Of a stretch of 64,000 bases of DNA, positions 11,363 to 23,001 are shown one piece after another. The stretch covers positions 682,001 through 746,000 of the forward strand of contig JAQSEB010000023.1 of assembly GCA_030063045.1 (NCBI GenBank), in the 5' to 3' direction. The position numbers were made by a program, and so were the translations under genes. Every line of letters starts with the position of its first letter. Within the stretch, counting starts at the first letter, position 1. A model generated the notes under the pieces. It saw only the letters and a program-made list of their open reading frames with translations, was not told the DNA's origin and did not search any database. This DNA is from Pratylenchus scribneri (lineage: Eukaryota > Nematoda > Chromadorea > Rhabditida > Pratylenchidae).

Positions 11363-12081
11363 TCATATTTCACTGATTTTTTTGCTGAGCATTTCAATTT
11401 GTTCCTCATATTCTTTCCTCTTCTCAATTTTTTCCAATTGCGTTTTTTCCGGTTTCTTCAGGTCGCCGCTTTCAATCCTTTTCTGTAAATTTATTTTATT
11501 TTGAATTTTTGAATAAATATTTTATGAATTTACCTCTAATTTCTCAATGTCCTCAATTTTTTTCCTCAATTTTCCAATCTCCTTTTTGACATGATCCTCC
11601 GGTGTAATTGGCATATTCGGCCGGTCCAGACAGGCAATCGGCGGCCTTATTGGTGTACTCGGCTTTCCACCCACGGTGCTCTTTTGTTGGGTCGTTTTGG
11701 CCATTTCTGTGGGGGACCAGCCAACTAAAATATTAACGGTTTACATTTGACCAATTTCCTCCTTCACTAACCTGGATAATTTAAATCTGTTCCGGCAGAT
11801 TTCGCTTTCGAACGCAATTCCACTTGGGCACGGCACTCAAATTTTGGCTGTTCTTCCTGAGGAATATAGCCCGCTTTAACACGCCTTGCCTTCCGCCAAG
11901 TTCCATCCGGTCGTTGAGTGGCTGGGATATAAACATCTCCTTAAAAATTATTTTATTTTGGGTTCAATAATATTTTATTTAAACCTGTGCCGGTTTTGAT
12001 GCGAACATCGCCTCCATTTGCCGTAGTCAATTGGTCATTTTTTAATTTTGTTTTTTGTTGTTGGGAAGATGAGGACGACAT
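11363..12081 (-). CDS. PYM1: PYM, partner of Y14 and Mago
   Basis: Exon-junction-complex disassembly factor that binds the Mago-Y14 dimer on cytoplasmic mRNAs. The minus-strand ATG at 12081 gives [16 protein letters not shown]. An N-terminal block, [19 protein letters not shown] then [10 protein letters not shown], matches the Mago-binding region. The C-terminal basic helix ([40 protein letters not shown]) matches the family's ribosome-associating tail, and the protein ends LSKKISEI. Four exons are separated by introns of about 45-60 nt. It converges with BLOC1S1. Confidence 0.9.
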
Positions 12082-12341
12082 GTGCGATGTTTAATTTAGA
12101 ATGAATTAAATGGACGGATTTATATTTATTTTATAGAGTGCAATAAATCTGAATGAAAAATTTATATTCAATTATCGACTGTGAAATTAATCAGTAACAG
12201 AAACAGATTAAAAATTAATCCCAAACAGAATTAGATCTGAATATGAAATAGAATGGAAATCTGAATTCGTTCCGGAATGAAATAATCAGAATTCTTTCTC
12301 TGGAAATTTAGGTAAAATTATAAGCTTGGTCTCTATTGACC

Positions 12342-12415
12342 TCACTAGCGCAGTTGGTTCAGCGCTCAGTTTTTTTTCACCGATTCAGGTTCGATTCCCA
12401 GATGGAACAAATATT
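12342..12415 (+). pseudogene. tRNA-like fragment
   Basis: A D-arm-like TAGCGCAGTTGGTTCAGCGC with perfect GCGC stems and a B-box-like GGTTCGATTCC, spaced as in a tRNA. The acceptor and anticodon stems do not pair, and a run of eight T sits where the anticodon arm should be. It reads as a decayed tRNA or tRNA-derived SINE, not a working gene. Confidence 0.5.
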
Positions 12416-12539
12416 TTTTCCTTTGAATTAAATCTAATTTCAGATTTGGAAATTGAAAAATTCGTTAGTAAATTGAACATTGCGAATCAAATGCATCTAT
12501 GATTGATGAAATTCTGAATCTCATTTCCATCCAGTTTAT

Positions 12540-12900
12540 TATTTTGAAAAATGAATAAAATTTTAAAAATTCATAATCATAACTAAAAAACTAACAGAGA
12601 TCCAGACTTGAATTTTTTTATATTTTTTAAGTTTATAAAAAATGAAATTTTATCAAAAATTTTCAGACTTTTCTATCGAGCCGATTTTGAAAAATTAATT
12701 TTTGAAATTTTCCCTTTAATTCGAAATTTTAAAATTTTAAAAATTCATAACTAAAAAACTAACAGAGATCCAGACTTGAATTTTTTATATTTTTTAAGTT
12801 TATAAAAAATGAAATTTTATCAATAATTTTCAGACTTTTCTATCGAGCTGTTTTTGAGAAATTCATTTTTAAAATTTTGCCTCTGTTAGCCTTGAGATAT
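12540..12900. repeat. Tandem direct duplication, about 175 bp units
   Basis: Two head-to-tail copies sharing AACTAAAAAACTAACAGAGA, TCCAGACTTGAATTTTTT, TATAAAAAATGAAATTTTAT and TTTTCAGACTTTTCTATCGAG. The copies start near 12555 and 12731. Confidence 0.7.
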
Positions 12901-13221
12901 AATAAAGAGCCACTCATAAATATTTGAATTGGCGCCAATTATAATTTTTTGAAACGAATTTGGCATTATTAAATTTTTGGGATTAATTGTCCAAAATTTA
13001 TTTCTTTGCTTGCTCTCCAATTTAATCATAGTCTCTATTTAAGCCGGCCTAGGCTTCACTCAACTCATTTTATTTTGATTGATTTCGATTTGATTTTCAC
13101 CAAATTTTTTTTGTAAAAAATGAAAAATTTTTTGAAATTGAGAAAAAACAAACATAATCGAGATTAAGATTTATAATTATTTTTAATTTATTAAACTTTC
13201 ATTTAATTTTCAGAGCAGAAA

Positions 13222-13614
13222 ATGGCAATTAAAATTAAAAAGCTCAGCGACGATCAAAATTTAATATTATGCCGTCGTTATTTCTTCTTCGGATTCGCAT
13301 TTCTTCCATTGCTATGGCTTGTGAACGTTGTTTGGTTTTACAGGTTTTTAACTTATTAGGAACTCTAAAATAACCCAACTTTTTAAAGATATTCTTCCTG
13401 CGGAAAACGCCGTAATTCACAGCCGACAAATGCGGAAGAAATGAGCGAAGCAGCCAAGAAAATTAAATTCTACATCTTCTGGTCTGCCATTGGTGTGATT
13501 TTCTGGACCATTTTGATCACTGCTTGGACCGCCTTCTATCAAATGAACCGAAGTACAGGACAAGTGAAATGGGCTGAAGCTTTAACATACATTTACCCAC
13601 TTGGTTATGTATAA
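13222..13614 (+). CDS. PSENEN: PEN-2, gamma-secretase subunit
   Basis: Small membrane subunit needed for presenilin maturation and gamma-secretase activity (Notch-pathway proteolysis). Two exons, 13222-13343 and 13389-13614. Visible are LSDDQNLILCRRYFFFGFAF, the hallmark FLPLLWLVNVVWFYR in the first hydrophobic segment, a second membrane segment (IFWSAIGVIFWTILITAW) and the C-terminal EALTYIYPLGYV, which matches the family's D/E-Y-(I/L)..PLG tail needed for complex stability. Length is about 115 residues, slightly above the usual 101. A TTTTCAG acceptor lies 8 nt upstream of the ATG, consistent with trans-splicing. Confidence 0.95.
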
Positions 13615-14123
13615 ATTAACATTATTTCTGATTTGACCAAATAAATTAATTTGAATGACTATTTAATTTTGTACTTCCAATAAAATCCCAGAGTTCTTCC
13701 ATTGTAATGAATAGGGTAGGGATAGGGAGCAAATTGATATGTTTTGATCTACAAATTGATGAGAAAAGTAACCGTAAATGTTTTTGGGTATTTATTTTAT
13801 GTTTTGACATGAATTTGGCCTATTTTATACCTATTTTAGGCAATTTTGGTGGGAAAATTTCATTAGAAAAAACAATTAAAAACCAAAAAAATCAACTATT
13901 TTGGATTCCCAAAAACATGTATTTGGAAATTTCAAACAAAAAACCTATCTATGCACCTCCTTCGCGACTTCTTTAACCCCAAAAATCCCTCTCTTTCATA
14001 AATGAACAACAAATAACAAATCAAAATTTATCGTTTTGGAATAAAACACAAAAGAAAAAGAATATATCCCGCATAATCCAATTATATAATAAGAGAGGCA
14101 CATGTTACGGTTATGTTATCATT
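13615..14123. other. Intergenic, PEN-2 to PHF14
   Basis: AT-rich region between convergent genes, with an AATAAA-like signal near 13680 after PEN-2. An 89-codon open frame at 13707-13976 has low-complexity, Phe/Lys/Ile-rich composition and no family resemblance, so I do not call it a gene. Confidence 0.35.
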
Positions 14124-17100
14124 TCACAATAATGTTCTTCGTCGCGTTCTCATCGCCGACAGCTTCCAATCATTCGGCAATTGTTTATCCTTGGCCTTTG
14201 GTTCCATCTCATCCGGGCCCGGTTCGTTTTCCTCGGCACAGTCGGAACATTCAAATCGGGAGAATTTGTTCTTGGTGGGCATTCTCTCCAATGGTGGATC
14301 CAAACAGCCGATGTGATAGTTGAATTTGCAGGTTTCGCAGAAAATTAACAAATGCAGGTCATTGCACTGAAAATGTTAAACTAATTAATTTATATTTATA
14401 TAAATGGATGATATTAAATTTGCCAAAAAAGAGTCCGAAGTAATTATAATGGTTTAAGTAAGGTGGTTTATCCTACATTCATAAACGAAATATACCCAAA
14501 ATTGGATAGAGCTGGTCAAGAAGCTTTGAATGGTATATAATTTGTTATAGTTTGGTCAACAATTAAAGGGTATTAAACGGTTTAAACCCATTTTGGTTTG
14601 GTCAACAATTAAAGGGTATTAAATGGTTACCCATTTGGGTTTGGTCAACAATTAAAGGGTATTAAATGGTTTAAACCCATTTTGGTTTGGTCAACAATTA
14701 AAGGGTATTAAATGGTTTAAACCCATTTGGGTTTGGTCAACAATTAAAGGGTATTAAATGGTTTAAACCCATTTTGGTTTGGTCAACAATTAAAGGGTAT
14801 TAAATGGTTTAAACCCATTTTGGTTTGGTCAACAATTAAAGGGTATTAAACGGTTTAAACCCATTTTGGTTTAATGGTTCAGAAATAAGTTAGAATTGGT
14901 GCCAAAATATAATTAAATAATGCGTCTAGAAGAAATCTATCCATTGAGTATAAGATTTATGGGTCTAGGATAAACCATAGAACCGTTTTAATCAATTCGG
15001 TGTTTTTATTTTAAATATTTTTTTTTATAAATAAATTAAATTAAAACCTTTTTGCATTTATTGCATTCCAATGGGCCCTGGCTTGGTCCATCCGGTGAAA
15101 TGCTCTTCGAATTGCAGGCGCTCAGTGTCGGTGGAGGTGAGTAACTGCAAAAATCGGCGCAAATTAATTCAATTTAATTATGGGAATATAAACCTCTTTT
15201 CATTTGTTAAGCCTTTGCCCATTGCTTGAGTCTTTGTTAATGTTGCTGCAATTTTTGATGGTTGTTTATTGTCGTTGTTGGAGCCAAATTTGGTGAATAA
15301 AGAGGGTGAAAGTTTCGGAATTCCATCATTCATTTCCATCTTTTTGGCGCGTTTCTCATCAATACCGGTCGTTGTTTTGGTTGATGTATTTTGCATTTTT
15401 GGCAGTGAACGTTTCCGATCAATTTTCTTTTTGGTGGGAATGGTCGTTGTTTTCTCAATGATGGATGCGGGCGCAATGCTCCGAATCGCCGTTTTCAATT
15501 TCTCATATAATTCATTTTGATTTTCGGATTTTTGCGCTAATTCATCCCGTTCCATTCGGACCTAAAAAAATAAAATCATTTATTTTTATTTTTAATTAAT
15601 TTAAAATGCAATTACATTTTTCAGCTCTTCCGCAACGCTTTTTTGATTTTCCAATAATTCATCCCTGTGCCGTTTATTCCTCTTCAACTTTTCTTCTTCC
15701 TCTCCAAACAATGTCGATTCACGATATTCCACATAGCCCACAAATGCTTTGGAAAATGTCGGCGGCAATCCAATGGTCAGTTGAGAGGCGGGAATGTTCC
15801 AAAATTCATCCTCAAATTGTTTTCGGCTCATTCCAAGCAATTCCTCGGCCTTCTCCGCAAATCCATTCAAATATTTGGCCCGGGTATGAAGAAATTTGGC
15901 CTTTTTCTGGCACATTTATTATATTATTTTTGGATGAATTCTGTTATTACTTGAAGAGAAGAATCATTTGTTGATGAAGAAGTGGCGGCAGTGGCCAGCT
16001 CAATTTGTTTTAAGCGTTCATCCAATTGACGGCGCCATTTTTTCTCTTGACGATCATCCAAATTGGTCCGCTTGAATTCCACCAGTCGTTCATTTTCTTG
16101 TTTTATGAATTTCTTATAACTGCAAAATATTTTTTGTAAATGAATAATTTTAAAATAAAATTACGCTAATTTTTGTTTGTGGATCAAATCTTCGTTGTGG
16201 TTGTGAATTTTGCCTGAATAAATTTAAATATTAATCGATAATTTTTTGATTTTTATAGAAATTTTTAATTATTATTTGTGTTCCGGAAAGAAATTTAATT
16301 GTAATTTGTAAATTGCACTAAATTGTAATTTAAAAGTAATTTTCATTCCAGAAAGAATTGCAATTCTAACATTAATACTTACAATAAAGGTAGCCGGCTT
16401 CATGGTTTAATGATGAACGATGATAATTTGGATTTTCAATCAAAAGGCCCAGGCGTTGAGCACAAGTCACGTGAAAGTAGTTTTTGCAAAGGCCGGCATC
16501 GCATTTCACAGTAATTCCCACACGAGATTCCAATCGATCTGTGCATCCGGTGCAGGGTTTCCTCCCGAAATTTCGATCAATATCGTCCCAATTGATTCCG
16601 GAAAGATGGTCAGGCTCAGTGAATGTAATCCCAGGGGTGAACAAAGCACAAATCAAATGGGCCCAACATCCTTGAATATCTTAAATAAATTGATTAAATT
16701 TAAATTGAATTGTACAATAAGGGGAAAGGAAAGGATCAGACTAATTTGTTGCCATTTTTAAAAAAAAACTCATCAAGGACGGAACTATTTTTGGTGATTT
16801 TAGTAATAAATTAAAGAGCAAACTTTTGGCTATTAAATGATATTAATTTTATTTAAATTGGTTCAGAATTGATTGAGTTACGCCCGAAAAATCATTTAAA
16901 ATGACATTTACTATGGATTTGTGAAGTTTTAAATGATTTTTTTTTGGCACAACTCCAACAATTTATGAACCAATTTAAATAAAATTAATATTATTTGATA
17001 GCCAAAATTCTGTTTTAATTTGTTACTAAAATTATCAAAATTGGTTCAGTCTTTGAAGAGTTATTTTAAACGACGTAAGTTTGGACGAATCCGATTTTTA

Positions 17101-18778
17101 GAAGAAATGTAGAATAATGTCTACCTGTTCGCTTGAATGCCCCAAATCTGCTCGGACAGAGTTCACAATGTGGCCGTATTCCAGTGCCAAGCAAACATGG
17201 CTCACAAAACCATGGCTCAGTTGATGCCGACGAACTCATTGATTGTGCCACTTCGGATGAAGTCGTCTGTTCTTCACCGCCAATTCCATAGCAACTTTCA
17301 TGCACCCGAATGCCGCATCTGATAATATAATTTTGTCATTTTTGGATTCATTTTATAATTTATTTTTTACTTGTCACATTGAATTAATTCACCGAGACGA
17401 TCCGAATGCTTATTAAGGTCCAAACAAATTGAGCAAATTTTCTGGGACTGAAAAATAAAAATTAAAAATAAATTAAAAAAGCGATAATATTTTATTTGCC
17501 GGAAATAGCTGTGAAAAAAGAGTTCATATTACGTAATACCCAAAATTTGATAGAGCTGGTCAAGATGGACGCATTGAATGGTATATAATTTGTTATGGTT
17601 TGGTCAACAATTAAAGGGTATTAAACGGTTTAAACCCATTTTGGTTTGGTCAACAATTAAAGGGTATTAAACGGTTTAAACCCATTTTGGTTTGGTCAAC
17701 AATTAAAGGGTATTAAACGGTTTTTGGTTTAATGGTTCAAAAAACTAAATTTTAATTGATTAAACCCAAAGCCAAAATATAACCTTGGTCTATGATAAAC
17801 TTTTAAATCATGGGTGGAAATCTTTTCGGCAAATAAATATTTCCTTAATTTAAGTAAAATACCTCCAAATTGGTGTCCATTTGATCATCGTCATCAATGT
17901 TTATTATGCCATTAATCCTCTGCTTCTGATGAGTTGTTTTTTGCTGCGCCGCTGATGAAGTTGATGGAATATTCTTGTTATCCTTTGACTCATCATCCAC
18001 ATTATCATCTTCTTCCGACTCTGAACCACTTTCATAGCCAGTTTTGCTCTCATCTTCATCCTCCAATTCATCATCCTCTTCTTCCTCTTCAGATGAGAGT
18101 GATGAAGCATCGGATTGATCTCGCTCTGAATTAATAAGATTTTTTGGTCTAGAAATATATTATAGAATGTATAAAAATGGATAACAGTGAGAACCAAGCC
18201 CGAAAAAATTATTGGACTCGGAGCGGATTCGAACCCGAGACCTAAATTTTGCAAATTTCTAAGCCCCCTTTAGTCCTCATAGGGTTAAAAATTCCCAAAA
18301 AATTTTTTTGGTCTAAAAATACATTGTAGTATGTATAAAAATGCTCTTAATAAGTGATAATCAAGTGCGAAAAAAATTATTTGACTCGGAGCGGATTCGA
18401 ACCCGAGACCTAAATTTTGCAAAATTCAATGTCCCTCCTATCTCATATGGAGCGAAAATTTTTTAAACAAATTTTTTAGCCAAATCTTTTCATAAACCCG
18501 TAGCCGGCCTAAATCTAGACCTAATCTAGCCAGTGGGTAATATTTTTAATTTATTATCTTCATAAAAATAACCTGTAAAATCCTCATCGTCTTCTTCGTC
18601 CCCAAAGCTTTCGGTAAGATGATGCAATTCGCCATCCAAAAATGCATTGCTTGGCTTAATCTGACGTTTTCCTGCAGCCCTTGAAACTGCAAAAAAATGT
18701 GAATTAGATCATTTAAAATTAGATAAAAAAAAAAATACCTGCACCTCGAAAGAAACTTTCACGCTCTTTTTCTGACAT
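14124..18778 (-). CDS. PHF14: PHF14-like PHD finger chromatin protein
   Basis: Nuclear histone reader. The minus-strand start is at 18778 (MSEKERESFFRGAG), followed by an acidic, Ser/Glu-rich region (about 17870-18690). PHD1 reads CSICLDLNKHSDRLGELIQC, then CGIRVHESCYGIGGEE, then STEPWFCEPC. An extended PHD follows, with CELCPSRFGAFKRT, CWAHLICALFTPGITF, CTGC, VKCDAGLCKNYFHVTCAQR and YLYC; this is the PHF14 arrangement. Then come a coiled-coil region (15580-16150), a basic linker and a last PHD (LECNKCKKCND, IFCETCKFNYHIGCLDPPLER, FECSDC). The protein ends MRTRRRTLL. The fourth PHD finger known in vertebrate PHF14 is not seen after it. Introns hold two minisatellite elements, a foldback element and two B-box repeats. 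It is the last gene of a close minus-strand trio. Confidence 0.9.
14448..14985 (-). mobile_element. Minisatellite-bearing element, about 7 units
   Basis: Nearly complete reverse-oriented copy in a PHF14 intron. It starts GGTGGTTTATCCTACATTC, then AATTGGATAGAGCTGGTCAA and GGTATATAATTTGTTATAG. About seven 46-bp units follow (TTAAAGGGTATTAAACGG, then TTTAAACCCATTTTGG), then GGTTCAGAAATAAGTTAGAA and TCTAGGATAAACCAT. The terminal inverted motif GGTTTATCCTA is visible at both ends. Confidence 0.8.
16760..17078. mobile_element. Foldback element, copy 2
   Basis: Same family as 8127-8445. The left arm has AACTCATCAAGGACGGAAC and AATTAAAGAGCAAACTTTT; the right arm ends GAAGAGTTATTTTAAACGAC. The arms are inverted copies of about 130 bp. 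It sits in a PHF14 intron between the coding parts of the extended PHD finger. Confidence 0.75.
17528..17800 (-). mobile_element. Minisatellite-bearing element, 3 units
   Basis: Reverse-oriented copy in a PHF14 intron: AATACCCAAAATTTGATAGA, GGTATATAATTTGTTATGG, three 46-bp units, then GGTTTAATGGTTCAAAA and a decayed left end (TCTATGATAAAC). Confidence 0.75.
18140..18530 (-). repeat. B-box repeat, two copies
   Basis: Tandem pair in a PHF14 intron with cores near 18222-18243 and 18390-18412. Both have ATTCGAACCCGAGACCTAAA on the plus strand, so the B box is on minus. Confidence 0.75.
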
Positions 18779-18925
18779 TTAACTACAAAATTTGACATAA
18801 AATTGAAAAAAAATTATTCAAAAAAAAAGAAATAATATGAATTTGAAGAAATCCAATGGTATGAAAATAAATTAATATAAAAATTTTATTCAAATGATGT
18901 CATTAAAAATGCATTTAAATTCAAT

Positions 18926-21516
18926 TTAATTTTTCCTCGTCTTTTTAATAATTTCATGCAATCTTTTTATGAATCCATGTGATGTGCCCGGTGCTTGATG
19001 TTGGAATGGTTGAATACCTTTAAAATAAATTATTATTTAAATAAATTAATTTAAATAAAAATGCCTTGTGCAAAACTGTCTAAAGATGGTTTCATGTCAT
19101 CATTGTTGCCATTTTGCTGTGATGAACTTGGCAAATCTTCATCTTCAATTAATGGGATTGACGTTTCCATGATTGGGATGGTTGCTTCTTCTTCAATTAA
19201 TTCTTCATTTTTATCATCTTCATTTAATTTTTCGCTTTTATTTTCCTCTTCATTTATTTTCTCATTTTTATTATTTTCCATTTCCGCCTGAACATTTGTT
19301 GCCGAATTGTTTTTTGATGTTGATGATTGAGTTCCATTTGTTTCCGTTTTCTTCGATTTACTCTTCTTCTTTTTCTAAAAAGAATGGTAAAATTAGCATA
19401 ATTCTTGTAAGTATTTTTTGGTTCGAAATACTATATTTTGTCTAAAAATGTACTGAAAAAAGTATAAAAGTGCATAAAAATGACAAACAAATCCGAAAAA
19501 AATTATTGGACTCGGAGCGGGCTCGAACCCGAGACCTAAATTTTGTAGGTCCCTTATGTGTCAAAGAATTTCAAAAACTTTTTTTCGGTCTAGAAATACA
19601 TTGTAGAATACTAAAATGTATAAAAAGTAACAACCAAGCCCGAAAAAAAAATTATTGGACTCGGAGCGGATTCGAACCCGAGACCTAAATTTTGCAAAAA
19701 TTAAAGGTCCTTTCTCTATGCTAAGAGTTGAAAATTTTCAAAAATTGTTGGTAAAAATCTATAATCTCTAAATAGCCTAAACTCTAGCGGTAAAATATAA
19801 ATATATACAAATTAAAATATCATAAATTTTTACCTTTTTCCGAATCGTTATATTTGTTGTTTCTTCCTCCTCAACAATTTGGCCAGCATTTTCTCTTATT
19901 TCCCCATCCTCAATTGATCCACTGGACTTTCGGGTATTCACAATTAAAACGTCCAATTCTTCTTCATCTTCAATCAAATTTACTTCCGTCGAATTTCCTT
20001 CATCCGTTTTTCGCTTTTTGATTTGTGTTTCTTCCATGGCTTCATTTTTCCTCTTCAAAGCGTCCATTTGCATTAAAAATGTTTGTTGTTCATTGATGAA
20101 ATCATCAAATTGAGGGATTGGATATTTTTCCCTTCTCTGCTGAAATTTATTCAAAATTAATTTTTAAATTTTTGGATAATAAAAATACATCTCGATAGTT
20201 GCCATCATCGAAATTAAATCCAGGATATTTAATAATTTTCTCTCGTGAAATTGCCAAATGATTATTCGCTTAAAAAATAAAATTAATTAAAAATTAATAT
20301 TTTATAATTACCATCATGTTTTCGCTTCCTATTTGTGCTGCTTGTTGTTCCTTCATGAAATTCAAAAAATGACGACTCTTCAATGGCACTAAAATTTATT
20401 TTAATTAATTTAAAATTAAAAAAAAATATTTAATTTACATTTTTCTGTAGCCTGGAGGATAACCATCTATGGAACCTGAAGTATAAAAAGTATATTAAAT
20501 TAATAATTATTTATGAGACCAAGTTTTCTCATTCGATAAATCCATTCGGGCAGTTCCCTTCCATCAATGCCCAATGCTTCTCGGAGTTTTTCGCTAATTT
20601 TTCCGGGTACAATTTCCTTCTCCTTCTCTGCGTCCTCATGAAAACGGCCACTTCCCTCTCTTCTTTTTATAAAACTGTTCCGATTTTGTGAAATTCGTCG
20701 TTGATTTGGTGGATGCGGACAATCTCGGGCCGGATGCTCCAGCGAATTACAATTGAAACAGGCCTAAAATTATAATTACGAATGAATTTATCAAAATAAA
20801 TTTTTTTTGGAAATTTTAGACCTAGAGACTTTCACTTTTGCAAAATTGGAGGTCATGGGTTCGAATCGGCTCAAGGTCCTAATTTTTTCGGGGTTGGTTT
20901 TCACTTTTTTAAATTTTTATACATTCTATTGAACATTTCTAGATTTTTGAAAACTTATGACTTAAAGAGACCTTAACTTTTACAAAATTTAGAGGTCTCG
21001 TGTTCGAATCCACCCAGAGGTAAATATATTTTTTAAATGCGGGATAATAGGCATTTTTACACATTCTAAGAGATAAGAGTGAATTTCTAGGTGAAAAAAA
21101 GGTATAACTAATATTTATACATTTTTTTAAATTTAATTTTATTCAAACCTGTCCAGATCTCCGTCCACCTTTTGATCTTCTTTCCCCATTTTTGTCCGGT
21201 CCATTATAAACGTGCGAGATTATATTCGATGAGTTAAAGCTACAAATTATAATATTTAATTTAGTATGTAATCATTTACAAACCATTCTGCATCCAATCC
21301 AACATTTGAGCCAATTTCTTGTTGGGCGGATGTGTCAACAACAAACGATTCATTTTCGCCGGCATTTTTGTCATTATCATCATCATCCAATATTTGAATG
21401 TCCGAATCGGATGAATTACCGCTTTAATTTGATTTTATAATTTTATAAAATGAATTTACTTACCCAATTTCGTCTTTTAACTCTAAGCTTTCATCCAATA
21501 ATCCGTTCTCTTCCAT
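18926..21516 (-). CDS. ZCCHC8: ZCCHC8, NEXT complex zinc knuckle protein
   Basis: Scaffold of the nuclear exosome targeting complex, which links MTR4 to RBM7. The start at 21516 gives MEENGLLDESLELKDEIG and an acidic segment. The CCHC knuckle is CFNCNSLEHPARDC. The PSP proline-rich domain follows (ISEKLREALGIDGRELPEWI, YRMRKLG, then GYPPGYRK on the next exon). Further exons give SRHFLNFMKEQQAAQ, EKIIKYPGFNFDDG, a KR-rich nuclear localisation-like run (IKKRKTDEG) and a long Glu/Lys-rich tail ending RLHEIIKKTRKN. The ELPxxIYRMRxLGYPPG signature is specific to this family. One intron holds two B-box repeats and another holds two in the opposite orientation. Confidence 0.9.
19400..19790 (-). repeat. 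B-box repeat, two copies
   Basis: Tandem pair in a ZCCHC8 intron with cores near 19515-19538 and 19662-19686. Both carry CTCGGAGCGG before the core. Confidence 0.75.
20800..21120 (+). repeat. B-box repeat, two copies
   Basis: Plus-oriented tandem pair in a ZCCHC8 intron with cores GGTCATGGGTTCGAATCGGC (near 20852) and GGTCTCGTGTTCGAATCC (near 20992). Confidence 0.7.
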
Positions 21517-21661
21517 CCTTAACATTCAAAAAGATAAAATTAAAAATAATTAAATATGTAAAAAATATATAAAATAATGATTGTAATGATACAAATTGAT
21601 ATAAAAATTATACAATAATATAACATAATAATTTATTTATGTAAAATTAAAAATAAATGAA

Positions 21662-22431
21662 TCATTGTTTTGCGATCACAGTACCACGTTCAATCATATC
21701 CGGAATTTCTACGGCAAGCCATGGCCCAAGACCAAGTGATAAAACGTGGGCAATCCCAAATTTTGGGACATTCCTTAAGGTAAAAAATTTATTTTATTTA
21801 TTTGCTTGAATTTACCTAGCCCACAATGGTTTGAAATGATCACCTTAAAAAGAAGTAAATTAAGTTTAATATTTAATAATTTAAAATTACTTAAACAAAT
21901 TTTCCCTCCTCTGTACATTTTTGCAGTTTTGCCATCAAGTTCAGGAAGTGCTAAAATAATAAAATAAAATTCCATAATAAAATGCTTTACCGATTTCAAC
22001 TGCAGTTTTCTGTAATATTGATTAAATTATTTCATTTTTAATTTAAAGACTTACTGGATAAGTGATTGGGACATCAAATTCAATGTCGAATTCGTACTTA
22101 ATTTTATTATGATATGTCCAGCATTTTCCGAACCTATAATTAATAAATTGACATTGAAGATTATTCAATTATTAATCGATAATCGTACCATCTTGTTCCA
22201 TCCGAATTAGATTCCAGCCTAAACCAATCCGAGTCATTTTCTTTGTTGTGATTTATGAATGCGATCAGGCTGTTGTATTCTTCTTTGAGTCGTTCTAACC
22301 ACAAAGAACCATCTCTACAAATATAAAATTAATTTATTGAATTAATTCTTTCAAAACCTTGGACCAGCATTCGTCTTCAACAATGGAATTTGTTTCAAGG
22401 TCTTCTTTGTAGACTCGTCAAGTGCCGCCAT
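21662..22431 (-). CDS. UFC1: UFC1, E2 enzyme for UFM1
   Basis: E2-like enzyme that accepts UFM1 from UBA5 and works with UFL1 in ER-associated UFMylation. The start at 22431 ([20 protein letters not shown]) is followed by [86 protein letters not shown] and [20 protein letters not shown]. The catalytic Cys is in GGKICL. The full family length of about 165 residues is present over several short exons. The protein ends ERGTVIAKQ. It is the first gene of the putative minus-strand operon. Confidence 0.95.
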
Positions 22432-23001
22432 TACTTACAGATTATTGAGTAAATAAATTAAATTAAAATTTTGGTAATTCTAAATTATAAAAATTTGCCG
22501 TAAATTAGTTAATACGTGTTGCGCACTTTAAGCCAAAAAAATAGACAGAATTTGCTAAAACATTGACAAGGCAAGGGAAACTGAACAACTGCTAACATCT
22601 ACTGTAAAAGTGATAGACAATGGAAAATAAGGATAAAGAAAAGAAAAAAATTAATTGGATAAAGTTTCATTTTTATAATTCTTATATGAAAAAACATTTT
22701 TGAGTCGTGATCGTGCCAATTCCGATCGATTCAGCAAATCAAATCGAATCGGGGGCATTGCAATTGCAAGATGCAAGCTTTTCTTGATGATTGATCTCGA
22801 ATCCTCAGCTAAAAATATTGTATCGAATGGAGAGAATTTTGTCTTTTTTAGATCTTAAGAATCTAAACTTTATTTATTCCTCTTTTCTATAAACTAGATA
22901 AAAAATAGCACCGTTTAACATCCAACATTTAGACATTTACTGATAAAACACTTTAAAACTTGAATTTAAGAATTTAAAGAAATAAACCGAATAAAATAAT
23001 T
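22432..23001. other. Intergenic, UFC1 / RPSA divergent promoter region
   Basis: About 570 nt between divergent genes. It is AT-rich, with a less AT-rich patch around 22715-22760 (CCGATCGATTCAGC). No gene, repeat family or RNA is recognised. It probably contains both promoters. Confidence 0.4.

Larger units (their letters stand above)
12082..13221. other. Intergenic, PYM to PEN-2, with duplications
   Basis: About 1.1 kb between divergent genes. It contains a tRNA-like fragment (12342-12415) and a tandem duplication (12540-12900). The rest is AT-rich with scattered GAATT-type motifs. No convincing ORF is seen. It is the likely shared promoter region. Confidence 0.4.
18779..22431 (-). other. 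Candidate operon UFC1-ZCCHC8-PHF14
   Basis: Three minus-strand genes with intercistronic gaps of 145 nt (21517-21661) and 147 nt (18779-18925). Acceptor-like AGs lie just upstream of each ATG: TTTTGTAG 4 nt before PHF14, TTAAG 1 nt before ZCCHC8 and CTGTAAG 2 nt before UFC1. Short gaps plus such sites fit polycistronic transcription resolved by spliced-leader trans-splicing, as is known in nematodes. This is an inference; no transcript data are available here. Confidence 0.5.

Noticed and set aside
13707..13976. 89-codon plus-strand ORF after PEN-2
   Set aside because: Composition is like translated AT-rich spacer, with no domain and no splice context. It lies between convergent gene ends.
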